Shown: positions 34,313-48,310, counted from the stretch's first letter. The stretch: DNA of 64,000 nt from Hydractinia symbiolongicarpus (GCF_029227915.1 NC_079875.1:20021001-20085000); one strand, 5' to 3'. A program made the numbers and translations. The notes: generated by a model from the letters alone, not told the origin.

Positions 34313-35059
34313 CCCTATTCGGTCCAGGGGGGGGGGGGCGGATTCCGCCCCCCCCTGACGGTTTTTTTTAATAACTCCTGATTGCTTTCTTATATGGCTA
34401 TGATACTTACTGAGTTTCAACATTTATCTATTAGACACCTGCATGCTAAATTTTAAGGTCCCATACCTTTCAGAGGCTTTGATATTGGCCATTACTCGAA
34501 ACTACCCCTAAAATCTCTATGAAATCCTTATAATGGGGAAAATATAATAACTCCTGTTAGGATTATCCTTAGAACTTGAAACTTGCAACACAACTTTGTT
34601 TCATCAAGAAAAATCAATTTGAATAATTTTGACACGTGACTATTCCGATTTCCCGATTTTGTCGGATTTTACCCAAAAATCGAAAAAAAACGGATTTTCG
34701 GGCAATTTTTGGCAATTTTTTATTCGATCCATGTAAAAACCGGAAGATATGATAAGAAAATTTTATTTAGCTTTCAGAAACTTCAAACAGAATGTAAAAA
34801 TTCGCTCTAGAACAAAAGTAATTATATTTTAAGCAGATAGTGGCATTTTTAACAATTTTCAAGCCTCTGATGACGTCACAGAAAATGTGCTGACGCAAGC
34901 AAAAAAATTTTGCCACCATTTTGTTCCTTTTATGACGTACTATAAGTGTGCCAAGTTTGATTCAATTTGAACAATCTTATGAAAAGTTATTGAGGGGGGG
35001 CGGAATCCGCCCCCCCCCCCCGGTCATAGTATGTTCGAAAAACCCCGGACCGAATAGGG
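34313..35059. mobile_element. piggyBac-type MITE, copy 1
   Basis: Begins CCCTATTCGGTCC and ends GGACCGAATAGGG, flanked on both sides by TTAA (34309-34312, 35060-35063), the obligate piggyBac target. Next to each end is a G-run/C-run hairpin (12 G at 34327-34338 then GCGGATTCCGC and a C run; mirrored at 34994-35022). It has no ORF, so it would need a transposase in trans. Confidence 0.9.
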
Positions 35060-35708
35060 TTAACCCAAAAGATTCTAGCATCTTGTAGCAATACACTTTG
35101 CTTTGGACCAGGAAATTTCATCCTTGCCATTGTTCTTATTTTTTTCTACTTAGGAATTCTTAGCCTCATTGTTTTTCCGGGAGAAATGTTCACGATTTTT
35201 TAGTGGGAATTACTTTCGCACATGATCATAGTTTGAATTTTTTACAGGAATTTTTAACTTTGCGGTCTTACGTATTTTTCAAATTTTTTTTTTAGCATCA
35301 TGAAGAGCTCAAAATTGATTCATTTCCCATGTCTTTTTGCCTACGCATTTTTTCTTAAAAGGAACCCGAGGTATAAAACGATTTTGGACTTATATTATAG
35401 AGAAAAAAAAGTTGGTTAACCATATTTTCAAATTTTTTAAAAAACTTTTTTGTTGTCAAGATTAATTTTTTTTGCCATGTTGGCACTGTTTTGCCCGTCC
35501 CAAGCCTCTTAATTTTTTGCTGACCCATAACTTTGGATTTGGAATCAAACTTTGTGAGTAAATACATACAGCCTATACAAGCTTACCCCGAAAATTTTAT
35601 CGCAAACCGAGTTAGGGATCCCAAGTTAATGGCACATTGGGAAAAAATTAACAGACCTGGAACGAACAAACAAGGATACATTGATAAAGTTTAATGCACA
35701 TGCTTTAA

Positions 35709-36231
35709 CCCTATTCGGTCCGATGTTTTTCGAACATATTAATTCCGCCCCCTCAATAACTTTTTATAGGCTTGTTCAAATTAAATCAAACTTAGCACAC
35801 TTATAGTACGTCACAAAAGGAACAAAATGGTAGCAATAAGTTTTGGAATTTGTTCAAAATGCCACTATCTCTCTAAAATTCAATAACTTTAGTTCTAGAG
35901 TGAATTTTTACATTCTGTTTGAAGTTTCTGAAAGCCAAATAAAAGTTATTTAACATATTTTCAGGTTTTTACACAGATCGCATAAAAATCGCCTCCGTTT
36001 TTTTAAAATCGGGAATTCGAATTAATCACATGATTAAAACATGCAACATGATTCTTCTTGATGAAACAAAGTTTTCTTGTGAGTTTCAAGTTCTAACGAT
36101 GATCCTAATATATTTTCCCCATTTATAAGGGTTTCATAGAGATTTTTTATGGATAGTTTCGAGTAATAGTCAATATTAAAGCCTCTGAGCGGTATGGGAC
36201 TTAAATCCGCCCTCTCCCGGACCGAATAGGG
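35709..36231. mobile_element. piggyBac-type MITE, copy 2, opposite orientation
   Basis: Same CCCTATTCGGTCC terminal repeats and TTAA on both sides (35705-35708, 36232-36235). The interior is the reverse complement of copy 1 (for example CAATAACTTTTTATAGGCTT against the copy-1 right end) and shorter by about 220 bp. The G/C runs are largely lost. Confidence 0.9.
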
Positions 36232-36235
36232 TTAA

Positions 36236-38422
36236 CAGGTCTAAGTTTACTGATGACAAAAAATTTGCTATAAATATGTGTCAAAATGTTTATATCCATC
36301 TTTTTGTTTTTGTTACGACCATTTTAGTTTCTATAAGTTATTACAAGCACCCTTCTCGAAGTTGTGGCAACCTTGAAAGTCAATTTGGCTGAATTTACTT
36401 TGGTGTGAATGAATGAATGAAAATAATTTTTGGGGGAATTTACACGGCGGTCAAATGTGTTCTATATTCTCCGAGCATTACGTCATCACGCAAGACATAA
36501 AATTAATAATGGCTGCCAAATGCTTGCGGAATAAACTAAAAATCCGCTAAAAGCCTGTCGTTTTTCTGACACTTTTTTATATATTCCAGTCACAATTATC
36601 ATTCGATTAACGAAGATTATAGGTTTATCCTTAATTATATGTCAAAAACATACTCATTTGACGTTTTTTAGTGGTTTTGATTGGATAACTTGCAGAAATG
36701 TCTTGTTTGCGAGTCGCATTTCGTAATAGAAGTCAAGTTCACATGCTTAAACCACAAAAATAGTTTTACGTCATAGTCTCTCTATTGTATTTAAGTAGTA
36801 GAAACTAGTTTTTTACATTGATAATCATCTTGGATAAAACAGAAGGTTACTTGTCGTCAATACTAAATCAAAAGCATGTTCATCGAAATCCTCTTGTAGA
36901 AACACGAAAAAGTTGAAGGACGGTGAAAAAATTCATTTTGGCGGGCGATAAAAAATTTAATTTTGGTGGGAATTAAATTTGGCAGACATCTATAAAAATT
37001 AATTTTGGTAGGTGTGTACTTTGGCAGATCATTTTCTTTCCGTGGAAAGATACCATCAATTAAAAAAATACTGACTTTCCTAGCACTGACACTGTTTTTC
37101 TTTTATTTGGGACATTATTTTATGTTTACGTACAATTATATGATACGATATAATACGTACAGTTCTATAATAAAGGTTGTGCCTTTTATCACGGTAAAAA
37201 GCAATGACTAACATCATAATACTTTCTTTTTACATTTGCTGATACTCTCTACTCAAATTTTTAAACAAATTTTGACATAATATGTCCGAAATTGCAAAGA
37301 ATTCTCTAAAATTTAGCTGAAAAACTGAAAAATGTGGCTTCGGAAGATGACTTTTAATTACTGGGCTGCCATTTTGTACTCAAAATGTGTAAAATTGATT
37401 ATGGTATCTTCATGACACCTAGCAATAGTATATTTATTATTATATTATCACTATTTCTTGAGTTTTAGAGGTTTGAATCGCCATTGTCAGAAATGTGCTT
37501 TTTCGCCAAAATAACCCGAAAAAAAAAGTATGGAAATTTTTTTACAAAGGTAACACTTAAGGGGTTAAGGATTTGGACTTACTAGGAGTGAAAATTTCAC
37601 AACAACAAAAGAGAGAAAATGAAATATCCAAAAATTTACTTTTATAATTTCGTGATTTTTGGCCCAAGTTGCGAAACTTACAAATTTAAATTCTGAAATA
37701 TATTGGCTGTCGATTTTTTTGCAACGTGCAAGAATCCCATCAAATCGTAAACATTGAAAATTATCTATATATGGATGCAAAGTCTGACATTGCTCAAGTA
37801 GTCAGTGAAAATACCTAATTGTATAATTTTCACACATTAGTTTTGCGCATTTCCAAAAATGTATTTTGCATGTATTAATTTTAGCGCTAGCTCAATTTCC
37901 CCCACAAAAACAGGAAATAAAACAGTAAAATTCGGAGTTTTAGACAAAATACAGATGCCTTTGAAACATATTCTTTATTGCAAAAAGTATACTTTCACAC
38001 TTTTCATTTTTATGCAAAACGTTTTACACGAAATTTCTGTACTAAATTTTGTGCAATAACAAACTTTTTTTAACCAATGTGTGAAAATTAGTACACATGA
38101 AAAACATATTCATTTATTCTAGACAGAAATGCTTGCTTACTTCACTGTACACTTAGGCAGGCCATAGTCATAAGAAAGAGAGACTATGGGCAGGCATATG
38201 TCAACTCACACACATTGAGTGTGACACACACATTTTGTTTGCTCCACACCCCGAAAGAATATAATTAAAGTCACATGCAAAAGAGAAATTTAGTTTCTTC
38301 TCTTCCATCTCAATTACACTTGTTCACGCACTCCTAGATCTTTTTCATAATATCATTAAGGCTTCAAAGAAACCCTATTACCCAGCACATGATATGGCAT
38401 CAGAACAAATTTAATGCACAAG
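36236..38422. other. 2.2 kb AT-rich DNA without a gene
   Basis: Contains a cluster of AATTTTGGCGGG-like words at about 36935-37015, related to the CCGCCAAATTT words at 49439-49520. Nothing else is recognised. Confidence 0.5.
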
Positions 38423-38658
38423 CAGGGGCGGATCTAGGGTTAGGCAGCCTAGGCAATTGCCTAAGCCTAATTTTGTGGCCGTAGAAAAAACATTCTATAG
38501 ATAGAATAACCCATAAAAAACAGAATTATTTTTGTTAATTCATTTTTGGCATCCCGCTCATTTCGACATCATGACGATGCGGCGTTTTATGAATTTTTTT
38601 ATCATTGATATTTTACTCAAAAGCAAACCCGGGGCGATCTTAGGCAAAAATGTCGATT

Positions 38659-38804
38659 CGCCTAAAACGTCCGCGGGTTTTAAAGTTCCGAATGAATGAA
38701 AATCACAGATGGAAGAAAAAACGCCTAAAACGTCCGCGGGTTTTCAAGTTCCAATGAATGATATTTTGATATGGGAAGAAAAAACGACTAAAACGACCAC
38801 GGGT
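38659..38804 (+). repeat. Tandem repeat, 63-bp period, about 2.5 copies
   Basis: CGCCTAAAACGTCCGCGGGT at 38659 and 38722, and a diverged copy at 38785. Located inside the left part of the hAT-like element. Confidence 0.85.
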
Positions 38805-40058
38805 ATGGTTACATGGACGACAAGTGGATGCTTCTTTTTCAACATGGTTTAGCTGGGTCAGGTCCAATTGCAGGAAGCAGCTCAAGTGGCTAGAATAAAT
38901 CAAAGCAAATGTATGCTAGCTAAGTTAAATGAAAATTTGGAAACCCTTTCAAATATTGAAAGGATTGGAAATGCCGGAGGGAAGTATTGTTGCCACGTGT
39001 TTGTCTTAAACCAAACCTTTATCCTGCCTCTGCAAAAGAGAATAAATACATTGCTTTAAAGTAAGTAATACTTCATATATTTTAGTTTTTACTGCTGCTG
39101 GATTTAAGGCACTTTTGTGTCAAGAACTATTCTTAAAAGTGGTAAACCACCAGATGTTCTTACAAAACGTGTGATTTAAAAAAGTCTTTCTTATCAAAAC
39201 AAAAGGTTTTAACTTTACCTTGATCGAATGGATTGTTTGTTTATTAAAGTCCAATGCTAAACGAGATAACTGAGGCAATTTATGTAAACACTGTCTTGGC
39301 GGTTAAAAAATGTTTGCAGGTGTATGTTTAGTTTGGTATATTGCTAAGCTGCATGTGTATTAGTGGGAATTTTGTTAGTTTTTTGTTTATTTTCTTAGGT
39401 CACAAGCTTCGTGTAGCCCTTTTATGCAACTGTGTATCTTTGTGTCCGTGTGGAAAAAGAATGTTTCTTGTAAGACAACTAAGGGACAGCTCTTTCATAA
39501 ACGCAAAAGTGTAAGCTAAATGTAAATAGGTCTGTAGATTCCCTTTCCCTGGGGATTTACAGATAGGTAATATTCGAATGTTGTCAGTCCCTGAAATCAT
39601 ACGCACTCGGATATGTGATCCTGTTAAGCATGTGTGATCCTGTTAAGGGGACGTCAAATTTACGTTTAGCATATACTTTTCGATTTTGAGTGTCCCTAAG
39701 AACTTTGACTTTCTTGGAACTTTTAAACAGTAGATGTTATATACAAGATCCCACTGCTCATTTTAAAAACTTTTAAGAACACGAGGAGATCCTTAACTTT
39801 CCCATGCTGCTTTTAATTGGGATAAAATTGCTAAAAACAAAAGAATGAAACAATACCTAATCTAAGAATAGTCCAAGTTTGTTGTATAATATTTCTTCTT
39901 TTTTGTTGGGCAATACAACATATTAATTGCTCAAACTTGGAGTAGAAAATTTATTTCAATTTTGTAAGAATAAACCGAGGATAATTTGGCGGAATCGGGT
40001 GAGGATGCTAGGCTGAAGAGAAGATATTGTCTCAAGCTCACGTGCGTGTTTCCAATAA

Positions 40059-40146
40059 ATTCGCTCTTCTCCACTACATCCGGAGCTCTTCTCCTAGTAG
40101 TATTCGCTCTTCTCCACTACATCCGGAGCTCTTCTCCTAGTAGTGT
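40059..40146 (+). repeat. Tandem duplication, 43-bp period
   Basis: ATTCGCTCTTCTCCACTACA starts at 40059 and 40102, each followed by CCGGAGCTCTTCTCC. GAGCTC and CTCCTC words continue to about 40200. Confidence 0.9.
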
Positions 40147-41912
40147 TTTCTGGCTTAACTAATCTCTCAATCACATCCAGAGCTCCTCTCCTGTGATTCC
40201 ATTTCCTCTATCATACCTCACAAGAACCTACTCTTTATGAGCTCTAGCTTCTTTTGCATTTCACACCTGTTATTAACCTCTTGGTGCACCACCTCTGACT
40301 GTCAGCACCGCATCCCCCTGCTGTTATTTCCCCAGTCATCTGTCCTGCTCGCGTGGTGCACCGTCGTTCATCTCCTCGCACCTGTACTTAATTCACCATA
40401 CTCTTCCAGGGGTACACGCACATCTCCACACTTTGTGGCTGCCCAGGGCAGCCCAGCACCCCCACCAGTTAAATTTAACACATTGACATAATTGAGTAAA
40501 GTTGCCAATTGCTTCCACCACTGGACTAAAACCTTGTTGGTCGTACTAAAATTATTTCAGTTAAGCAAGTTATTGCTACTACTGGTGAGAAGCTAAATCA
40601 GAGTAACTTCCTCCTATTTATAGGGCCCCTGGATTGTTGATTGGTTAACTTAGAACCTCCTAATATGGACAGACTATACCCAAACCTTTAGTCCCCTACT
40701 CTAAAGTATCAACAACAGATAGTTGCTTCAAGTTATGACACATAGCTTTGATTTGGTTAATTGGGTATTGGGAACTGCAATTAACATGAGCTAAACTGTG
40801 TTTAGCTCCATTATAATTATATATAATTATAATTGTTTTAGGAATAGATATATTGCTGTCAGCCATGATGAATATTCTTCTGACAATGAAAATCACCATC
40901 AATTAAAGAACACAGGAGACATTATGAATCCTTATAATATTGGAAAACTGTAAAATATGATATCAAAATAACTTGTACTGATAGAAATGATTTTCACGTA
41001 AATTGATACAAATCGAAACAAGAATTGCATGTTAAAGAACGTTCTGCTACAGACTGCAAACCAATGAAAATGTTATGTTAACTTATGCATATAAGTAGAA
41101 TTTGTATATATGTTGCTTTTTATATGAGAATCTTCAGAATTGACCTACTTACTAAAACGTTTTTAAAGATTTCAAAGTATTAAAATACTTTTAAACACAG
41201 TTGACAGGGGCTTGCGAGGGTAAATAATATGCAGACATGTTAAATGTTTTGATGTTATTTTGCTGATTTCTAACTCTTATCTGGCTTAAAAAACTGCTCA
41301 ACTTTTGTGGAAATTTTTTAACAATAAAATTAATGCTTAATAGAAATTGGTACAAAACTACACCAGTAACCTTAATATTAAACTATATTAACTTCATAAA
41401 GGGGTAACTACTATATACTTTTTGTAGACGTTTATTATGCGTTGCTATCTTACACATGCTGCTTTTATTTTTGCATTTGCAGGTTGTTAACACAGGCTGT
41501 AATTTTCCAAACAATAATTCTACGTTGCACTGCTGTTGACTATCTATTCCTAGCATTGTCTTGTAATTTTTTGTATTATTAGCTATTAGACTTACTGCAT
41601 ATTTTGAAATAAAGTAACTCCCAAAATTTATAACTTGGCGATTACTTGTACTTAAAAAGATGCTAAGATGATACCAGTGTTAAACTGCGGAGGTTATTTT
41701 TATTTATTGGGCTATATAGACACTTTCGTTTCTAATCTAGGAAGGATTTTAATAACTAAAAACCTCGCTTTTGGAAAGATTTTAGCTCCTTTTATAACAA
41801 AAACACAAAACGATCAGCTTTACCTCGTACAACACCACAACCCTTGATATTACTTTGCCAAAAAATCTGTCAAATTTTGCCTAACCAGAAAAATATCCTA
41901 GATCCGCCCCTG

Positions 41913-43517
41913 TGATACGTATAAATTATGTATACATTGTATGAGTTATGTGCAGGACTTTTGAGGTATGGGCCTTGATGTCGTACAGTTTTCACTCTGT
42001 CACTAACGAAAGGCTTGTTGATAGGTGAAGTAACGTTGACATAAATTCTGTGTTTCTATGACATAATAAGTTAACATAGGCTTCCAAAAAACAAAACTGG
42101 TGTTTACACAACAACCAAAAAGTATATATGTTTTTTCATTTTTGAAATGGATGCTGGTTTTTATCTGCCAAAATATTGAATTGGTCAAAAACGCCTGCAC
42201 TTTTTACAGCGTATTCAGCTTAACAGCACCCTCATCACTTTATTCTCTCGTTTCTAAAAGCTATGGCGTGTCCACTTTTCCAGCTTGCTAAATTTAGCAA
42301 TGTTATGGATTGGATTGAATGTCAAAATATAATCTTACCGAAGCAGTCGACGACAATTTCCCCAAATCAACAACAGCAGTACGTACGATGGTTGTCTTAA
42401 TATATTGTAACCACAGCATCAAATATATAGTTAATTTAGCACTTAAAATTAATCTCAATCAGCAAACCGTTTTTTTTTTTGCTTTTCTCCAGCATGAAAC
42501 GTTCTGGCTACCTAAATAAATTCCCTGGTTGGGATGGAATTAACCTTAGCGTGTGTATTCTTATTGGCTTAAAACTCATTTTAGCCTCGTTCTTAAAAAA
42601 AATCCGTCAAAACGAGGACTTAGGCTTTAGTCTGGATAAGTTTCAGGCGTCCATCTTAGTTGCGCTGCTCTATCTATCTCCCCCCTCTATCTCCTCAGGC
42701 GATATTAAAGATTCCGCCTTTGCTGGCGGAAATCAAAAACTGATTGAACTTTCATCCAGAGAAAGCTAGCAAGCTACCTTCTGAGAAAGCGGAAGTAAAG
42801 CAGGTGTGTTGCTTAGATTATTTAGTAGAGAAATAACTTTGGGTGTATACATATTTTTTAGCCGTTTTAGCTCTCAGAGTTAAATATTATTTTTCTTGTT
42901 GTGTTTTGAGCCGGAAAATAGTTTCTTTAAGCACTTTTTTTGAAAGAATATAAATATACTTTAAACAATGGGTCAGAAGTGAAGAATATTCTAAGAATGT
43001 CCAAGCTTGTTTGTTCTAAATATAACCATTTGTATGACGCACAAAATTGATTTGAAGTTTACTTTTTTATTGTATATCAAGCAAACTGAACTGTTTTCTG
43101 TCCAAACAATAGGCCGTTACATGTAGTAGAAATTGCCATTACCTATAACTTATAGCAGGCTTTATTTTTAAAAGGCATTATGTATTTTGGGGGCCATGGT
43201 CATGCTAAGAAAATATTAAGAATAATGAGGATAAGATTTGTCAAGAAAATTAAGAACATGAAGGCTGAAACAAAAAAAAACTATACTTATAAAATACAGC
43301 GTGTATATCGTAGAGAATAAATTATATAAAATGTAAAAAGTAATTTTTCCGTTGTTACTGTTTTTAACGCTACGAAGTGGTTGATGTCGTTATAATAAAC
43401 CTTAATGTAAACAAAATTAAATTAATGTTTACATCTGTTACGTTACGATCGTTTGAAATATATTCGATTCTAAATTCGAGAACGCTGCATTGTTATCTTC
43501 TTTGATTTTATGCGTAA
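41913..43517. other. 1.6 kb without a recognised gene
   Basis: A 96-codon plus frame at 42479-42769 follows a strong polypyrimidine/CAG acceptor-like sequence (about 42468-42493) but shows no known domain or donor. I do not call it a gene. Confidence 0.45.
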
Positions 43518-46500
43518 CTAGTCGATTAGGCCCGTGGAAAAATCCACTTAGGCAGAAAAACAATTGAAAAGTTCTGTCATTTGAATTTTGATGACATCAG
43601 CAAATATTTCAGTATATTGAATATGCCTTTTACTAAAAAAAATAATCTGAAAATGCATATAAAGAAAGTATATAAGTCATAATTTAACAAAAAAGTTCTT
43701 AAAATCTAACACAAAATATCAAATGTCAAATCGCATGAAATCCTCCCAACAAAACTTCAGACAAAATATGAAAAACAACGGCTTGCAAGGTGTAAAATCT
43801 AGTTATTAGAAAGTTACAACATTGACAGTCACAACCCAGACAGTTACGACAACAATAATAATAATGTCAGAAATAACACATATCTCAAATATGTATACAT
43901 CTTATTATGTGATTATGTTGAAAACCTTCAATATTTTAATCTGAAGTGTCGAAAAGAAAGGCTTGCAACAGTAAGCACAGATCTATGAAATAAGTTCTTT
44001 ACGCATTTTAAACATTGTCTTTTCCCTAAATGCTTATACAACAATACAACCTGAACAACATAAAAAAGCCAAACTTAAACAAACCCAAAACACCAAAAAA
44101 CAAAAAGTTAAACTTTGAAAAATCATTTATTCGGTTGCATACCATCCTCTCCCGCAAAAATATGCACAAAATGTAAAAATTAACCAGTTAACAAAACAAT
44201 TTTTTTGTCTCGTGATCCGTACTGACTTTACCAAACATTTTAAACTGAAATGTCGAAAAAGCAATGAGCAAGGAGTAAATTTCAAATCAACAAAAATCAT
44301 TATTTTGAAAACATTGTATATATATATATGGTCCTTCCTCACAAAAGTTTACAATAAATGTAGAACACAAAGGTTTATGAGGAGCAAATCAAAATATGAA
44401 CAAAAATCAGTTCAATTGGCATGTTTTATATTGTTTTCACCCATAAAATCTTCCACAAAATTGATATGAAACACTTCAAATTCAACTCAGAAAAAGCAGT
44501 CATTTAAGTGCATACAAAAATACAACTTGGAAAGTGTAAAATATCAAATTATTATTTTTAGTATATATACTTGCATATGGTCCTCCCTCACAAAAGTTAA
44601 ACAGTTTCAGTCTGAACATTCAGTAATTTTTTATCATCACCAAATATTTATTCCCGTAATTACATTACTTACAGTTAGTTTAAAGTTTAAAAAAAAGTTT
44701 ATAAAACAAAATATAAAAAAAATCCAACTTCAGCTCACAGTCTAATTGTACAAAAATTTGTTCTTTCAGTATTTTGCATGTGGTCTTTTTCCACAAAAGT
44801 TTACACAACATTTAAAAAACAGCAGTTTGCAACACAAACAATATAATCGGCAACCATACTATTCTCTGTTGAGAAATTTTAACCACAAATGTAAAAAACC
44901 CAGGTAAATTTCCCAAAAAATGTCAACAAACTTTGTAAAAATATCAACCACTACCCTTGTAAAAATATATAACCTTGTAATTTACATGCGAGCTTACAGA
45001 AGTTTAACAGGATGTCAACAACAAAACAATAAAACTTACTCCAATTAACGCACACATTTAGTTTTACAAAATCATTCCTCTTGAAGTAAAATTTTTCCTC
45101 ACACTACCCTAAAAGTTCAATAAGTCTTTGAAAGATTTTGTGGCTTGTTACATCATAATTCGTGCTCAAATAAGATCCCTAAGTTTGACTACTAAGGTGG
45201 ATATAAATAGCTAAAAGAGGAATAACAACATTAATCATCAGTTAGCTAGCTAGGTTTAGATATGGAGCTTGAAGGTAACATTAGATAAGACAGATACCCA
45301 GTTAAATATAGTTAAACTGGGAAGACGCCAGCTAGCTATTTATGCTTAGTAAAACACATATAAAGAGAAACAATAGCAATATAAAAATTATGACATTTGC
45401 AGTAAGTTCAACAAACCAAAAGTTTCGCTAGCACATTTGTTTGATAACATTAATTATGCAAAAAAGTGTAAAAAAAAAACGCGGTAAAATATAAAGAATT
45501 TGAAGCTCTTAAGTGACTTTTTCCTGGCAAATGCGAGTCTGCCTGACACGTAACTTTAGCGATATAAAAACATAACGTCTAAAAATATCTAAAAAGTTCT
45601 TACTATTTGTGAATCCAAATCTACTTAAAACCCAAGCTTTCATTTTCTACTTCTAACTTTTCTTTACTACTTCTAGCTCCACTCTTCACTTTCGAATTAA
45701 CTTCTTGTGGCTTCTAACTTTACTTGTGTACTTCTATGTTTACATAAAATATATATAAAAAAGAACAGAGTGTAAAACCAATTGGCAAATTTTTTAGGCT
45801 AATTAGTCAAATTAGAAATGCAAAAACAAAGTTTAAGTTATAATTCATGTTAAAACAACAACAATCAATTTAACAGTTCATTTTACGTCAATTTTTGCAC
45901 TAAATTTCCAACACAAAATACATATTCTAAATAATTCCTATGACTTTCCTCAAAAGTTTAATCAAAATATAAAAGATGAGAGGTGAACGACAAAATCAAA
46001 GTTTGCAGAATTTAATTATTTTGGTATATATATGTCTATTGATATATGCCCTTTATAACAATATTTCAATCCAAAATGTGAAAAAGAAAAACAGTTTGCA
46101 ACAAAATCAGTTATTCTGATGATATTGCATACACTTTTTCTCCACAAAAGTGTAAAAAAGAATGGTTCTAGGAAATACTTCTGATTCAACAAAAATCAGT
46201 ATTTGTATCTTGTACTCATTAAATATTACTCAAAATTTCAAAAAACTGCGATTTGGAACGCATCAAATTTATAAATAGAGAGGGATCAGTCATTTCGGTA
46301 TGTTGTCCTGCCCGGTAAGAATTTATACAAAATATAAAAAAAAACACAAGTCTTTTCGGTGTTGTACTCCCTCAAAAAAGTTGAAACTTTTCTTAATAAG
46401 ACAAAATGTCATAAACAAAAACATTTTAGTCAGAAAATCTAGAACAACAAAAACACTACTCTTAAGGTACAAGAACTACTACATGTTAAATAAAAATCGT

Positions 46501-46980
46501 TTCGTCATATTCCATGTAACCAATGTATATAAGTTTAGTTACACAAAATGTGAAAAATACATTATTTGCATATACAAAATGTGAAAAATATTTGCTTAAA
46601 AAAAGTCCAAACTCTTCTTAAATATTATGTAATACTTTTTTAAAAGTTGTTGTGGCTTGTTAATTTAAGCTTAAAATGTCAATTAAAATAAGTTACAGTC
46701 ACATTCTTAGCAAAGACCACTAAGATTAGCTTACATGTAAAAAGCAACATAAAACTGAAGCTAACATAAGGTAGCTACAGCAGCTAATAGCTGGTCACTT
46801 AAATATAAACTGGAGACTTAGCTAGGTATAAAGAACATGGCTACTAAATTCCTAGCTACCTAGCTAGTTGTTGTTGGTGTGGTTGATGCTAGCTAACAAA
46901 CATGTCTCGCATCAATAATATCATCAAAACTTTACAAAACATAAACAAACCTTACAGAAACCTTTCTATACTTCATTTAT
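43518..46980 (-). mobile_element. Helitron-like non-autonomous element with satellite body (minus strand)
   Basis: Read on the minus strand the 3' end is a hairpin GTGGA-TTTT-TCCAC (43534-43547), then CTAG (43518-43521) followed by T. This is the Helitron 3' signature (hairpin, short spacer, CTRR, T). The body (43560-46980) is a degenerate tandem array with a period of roughly 130-160 bp. Its unit includes an ACAAAATGTAAAAA word and a CCTCNCACAAAAGTTT word. It is the reverse complement of the body at 58640-60950. Near 46840-46900 it holds the CTAGCTACCTAGCTAG block also seen, inverted, at 58770-58790. The 5' end is not identified. Confidence 0.6.
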
Positions 46981-46995
46981 ATACCATGCCCCTTT

Positions 46996-47360
46996 TTAAA
47001 AATCATTGACGTCTTTTTCCGATGTCTATTCAGCGTCGGACATCGACGTCTTTTCAACGTTAAAACAACGTCTCGCAACGTCTTTTCAACGTTAAAACAA
47101 CGTCTCGCAACGTCTTTTTCAACGTTGAAACAACGTTGCAGGTCGTTGTTTCAACGTTGAAAAGACGTCGATGTCCGACGTTGAATAGACGTCGGAAAAG
47201 ACGTCAAAAAACTTTTATTTGCAACGTAAAATCAACGTCTTTTCAACGTCGCAAGCTACGTTGAAACAACATCCTGCAACGTCTCTTCAACGTTGAAACA
47301 ACGTCTCGCTACGTCTTTTCAACGTTGAAATAACTTCTCGCAACGTCTTTTCAACTCTTA
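46996..47360. repeat. ACGT-rich array with a 200-bp palindrome
   Basis: GACGTCTTTTTCCGATGTCT near 47010 is mirrored by GACGTCGGAAAAGACGTC near 47190-47207. Together they make an imperfect palindrome centred near 47110, followed by direct CAACGTCTTTTCAACG units to 47360. Confidence 0.85.
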
Positions 47361-48310
47361 AGAAACAGACAAACTTGACCGAATCAAATCATAATCGCCA
47401 TTGTGGCTTCAGTTTTATATGTCCATAGTTTACATGTCCATGTATCTATTCCCTAGCATAATTCCGACGCTTATATTTGTGTTACGTTATTTGTACATGG
47501 TTATTGCGAAAAAGAAATAAAATCATTTCTACGATATGTCATTTTTTATTATAAACATCGGCAGTATATACAACTTCTCCGCTGAAAACTTCCTAAATGA
47601 AACTCAACGGAGTTTTATAATACAAAATATAAAAACGATATTTTAAGTATTCACAACTGGTACTATGTGAGAATCTCCAGCGTTCCAACCCAATGCAAAA
47701 AATGTAACGCAACAATAACGAGGTTGTTAAACAGTGCAGTATTTGCAAATTTATAGCTGCGATTTCATGTGCCAGGCACGCCTCCTGATAAGGCAGCCTG
47801 TTAGCATGCTCAAATCACCTAAAGTATCAAGCAAAACTGTTGTAACGAAGTTTTTAATTAAGCATTGGTTAGAGAAAAGGTATGTTTTCTTAATGAAGTC
47901 AGAGTTGAATACAAGGGTGTTTGTTAAGAATACCAGTTGCGAATAAATACGATCATGATGCTATACTTTATAAAAAGTGTGAAAAGCCACCATCCTCACC
48001 AGGTGCAAGAAGTCCAGGAATCGAGGTTGAAAATTACAATAAAAATATAATGAATATTACATATAGCACTGTATTTCCTTAAAAAAACACCCAGTCATGC
48101 ATATTCCATACTTTTACTAGTCACAAGTCCGATCTCTAGCAGAAACACTAAAAATTGTTAAGCTAAAATCACTTTAACATTTTGCCATTCTCATTTTTTG
48201 CCACCCAATCAAAATTAATATAAGCTAGAAGAATTTATTCCGGCGCTTGAAAAATTTATAATCCTCTCTGATATAAAAGTTGCGGTTGAGATGTTGGCAA
48301 TTTATTAAGT

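Larger units (their letters stand above)
38423..41912. mobile_element. hAT-like DNA transposon, non-coding or heavily decayed
   Basis: Terminal inverted repeats CAGGGGCGGATCTAGG (38423-38438) and its complement ending at 41912 are of the hAT type. An 8-bp target duplication is not evident (TGCACAAG versus TGATACGT). The right 2.4 kb is shared with 12030-13860. No transposase is readable. The only possible coding piece is 38868-39059, a plus frame after an acceptor-like CAATTGCAG with no recognised domain. It also holds a 63-bp and a 43-bp tandem repeat. Confidence 0.7.

Noticed and set aside
38423-41912. 8-bp target duplication for the hAT-like element
   Set aside because: Flanking octamers TGCACAAG and TGATACGT do not match, so I report the terminal repeats only.
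42479-42769. 96-codon plus frame after a strong acceptor-like tract
   Set aside because: No domain, no convincing donor or poly(A) signal, and no partner exon found.
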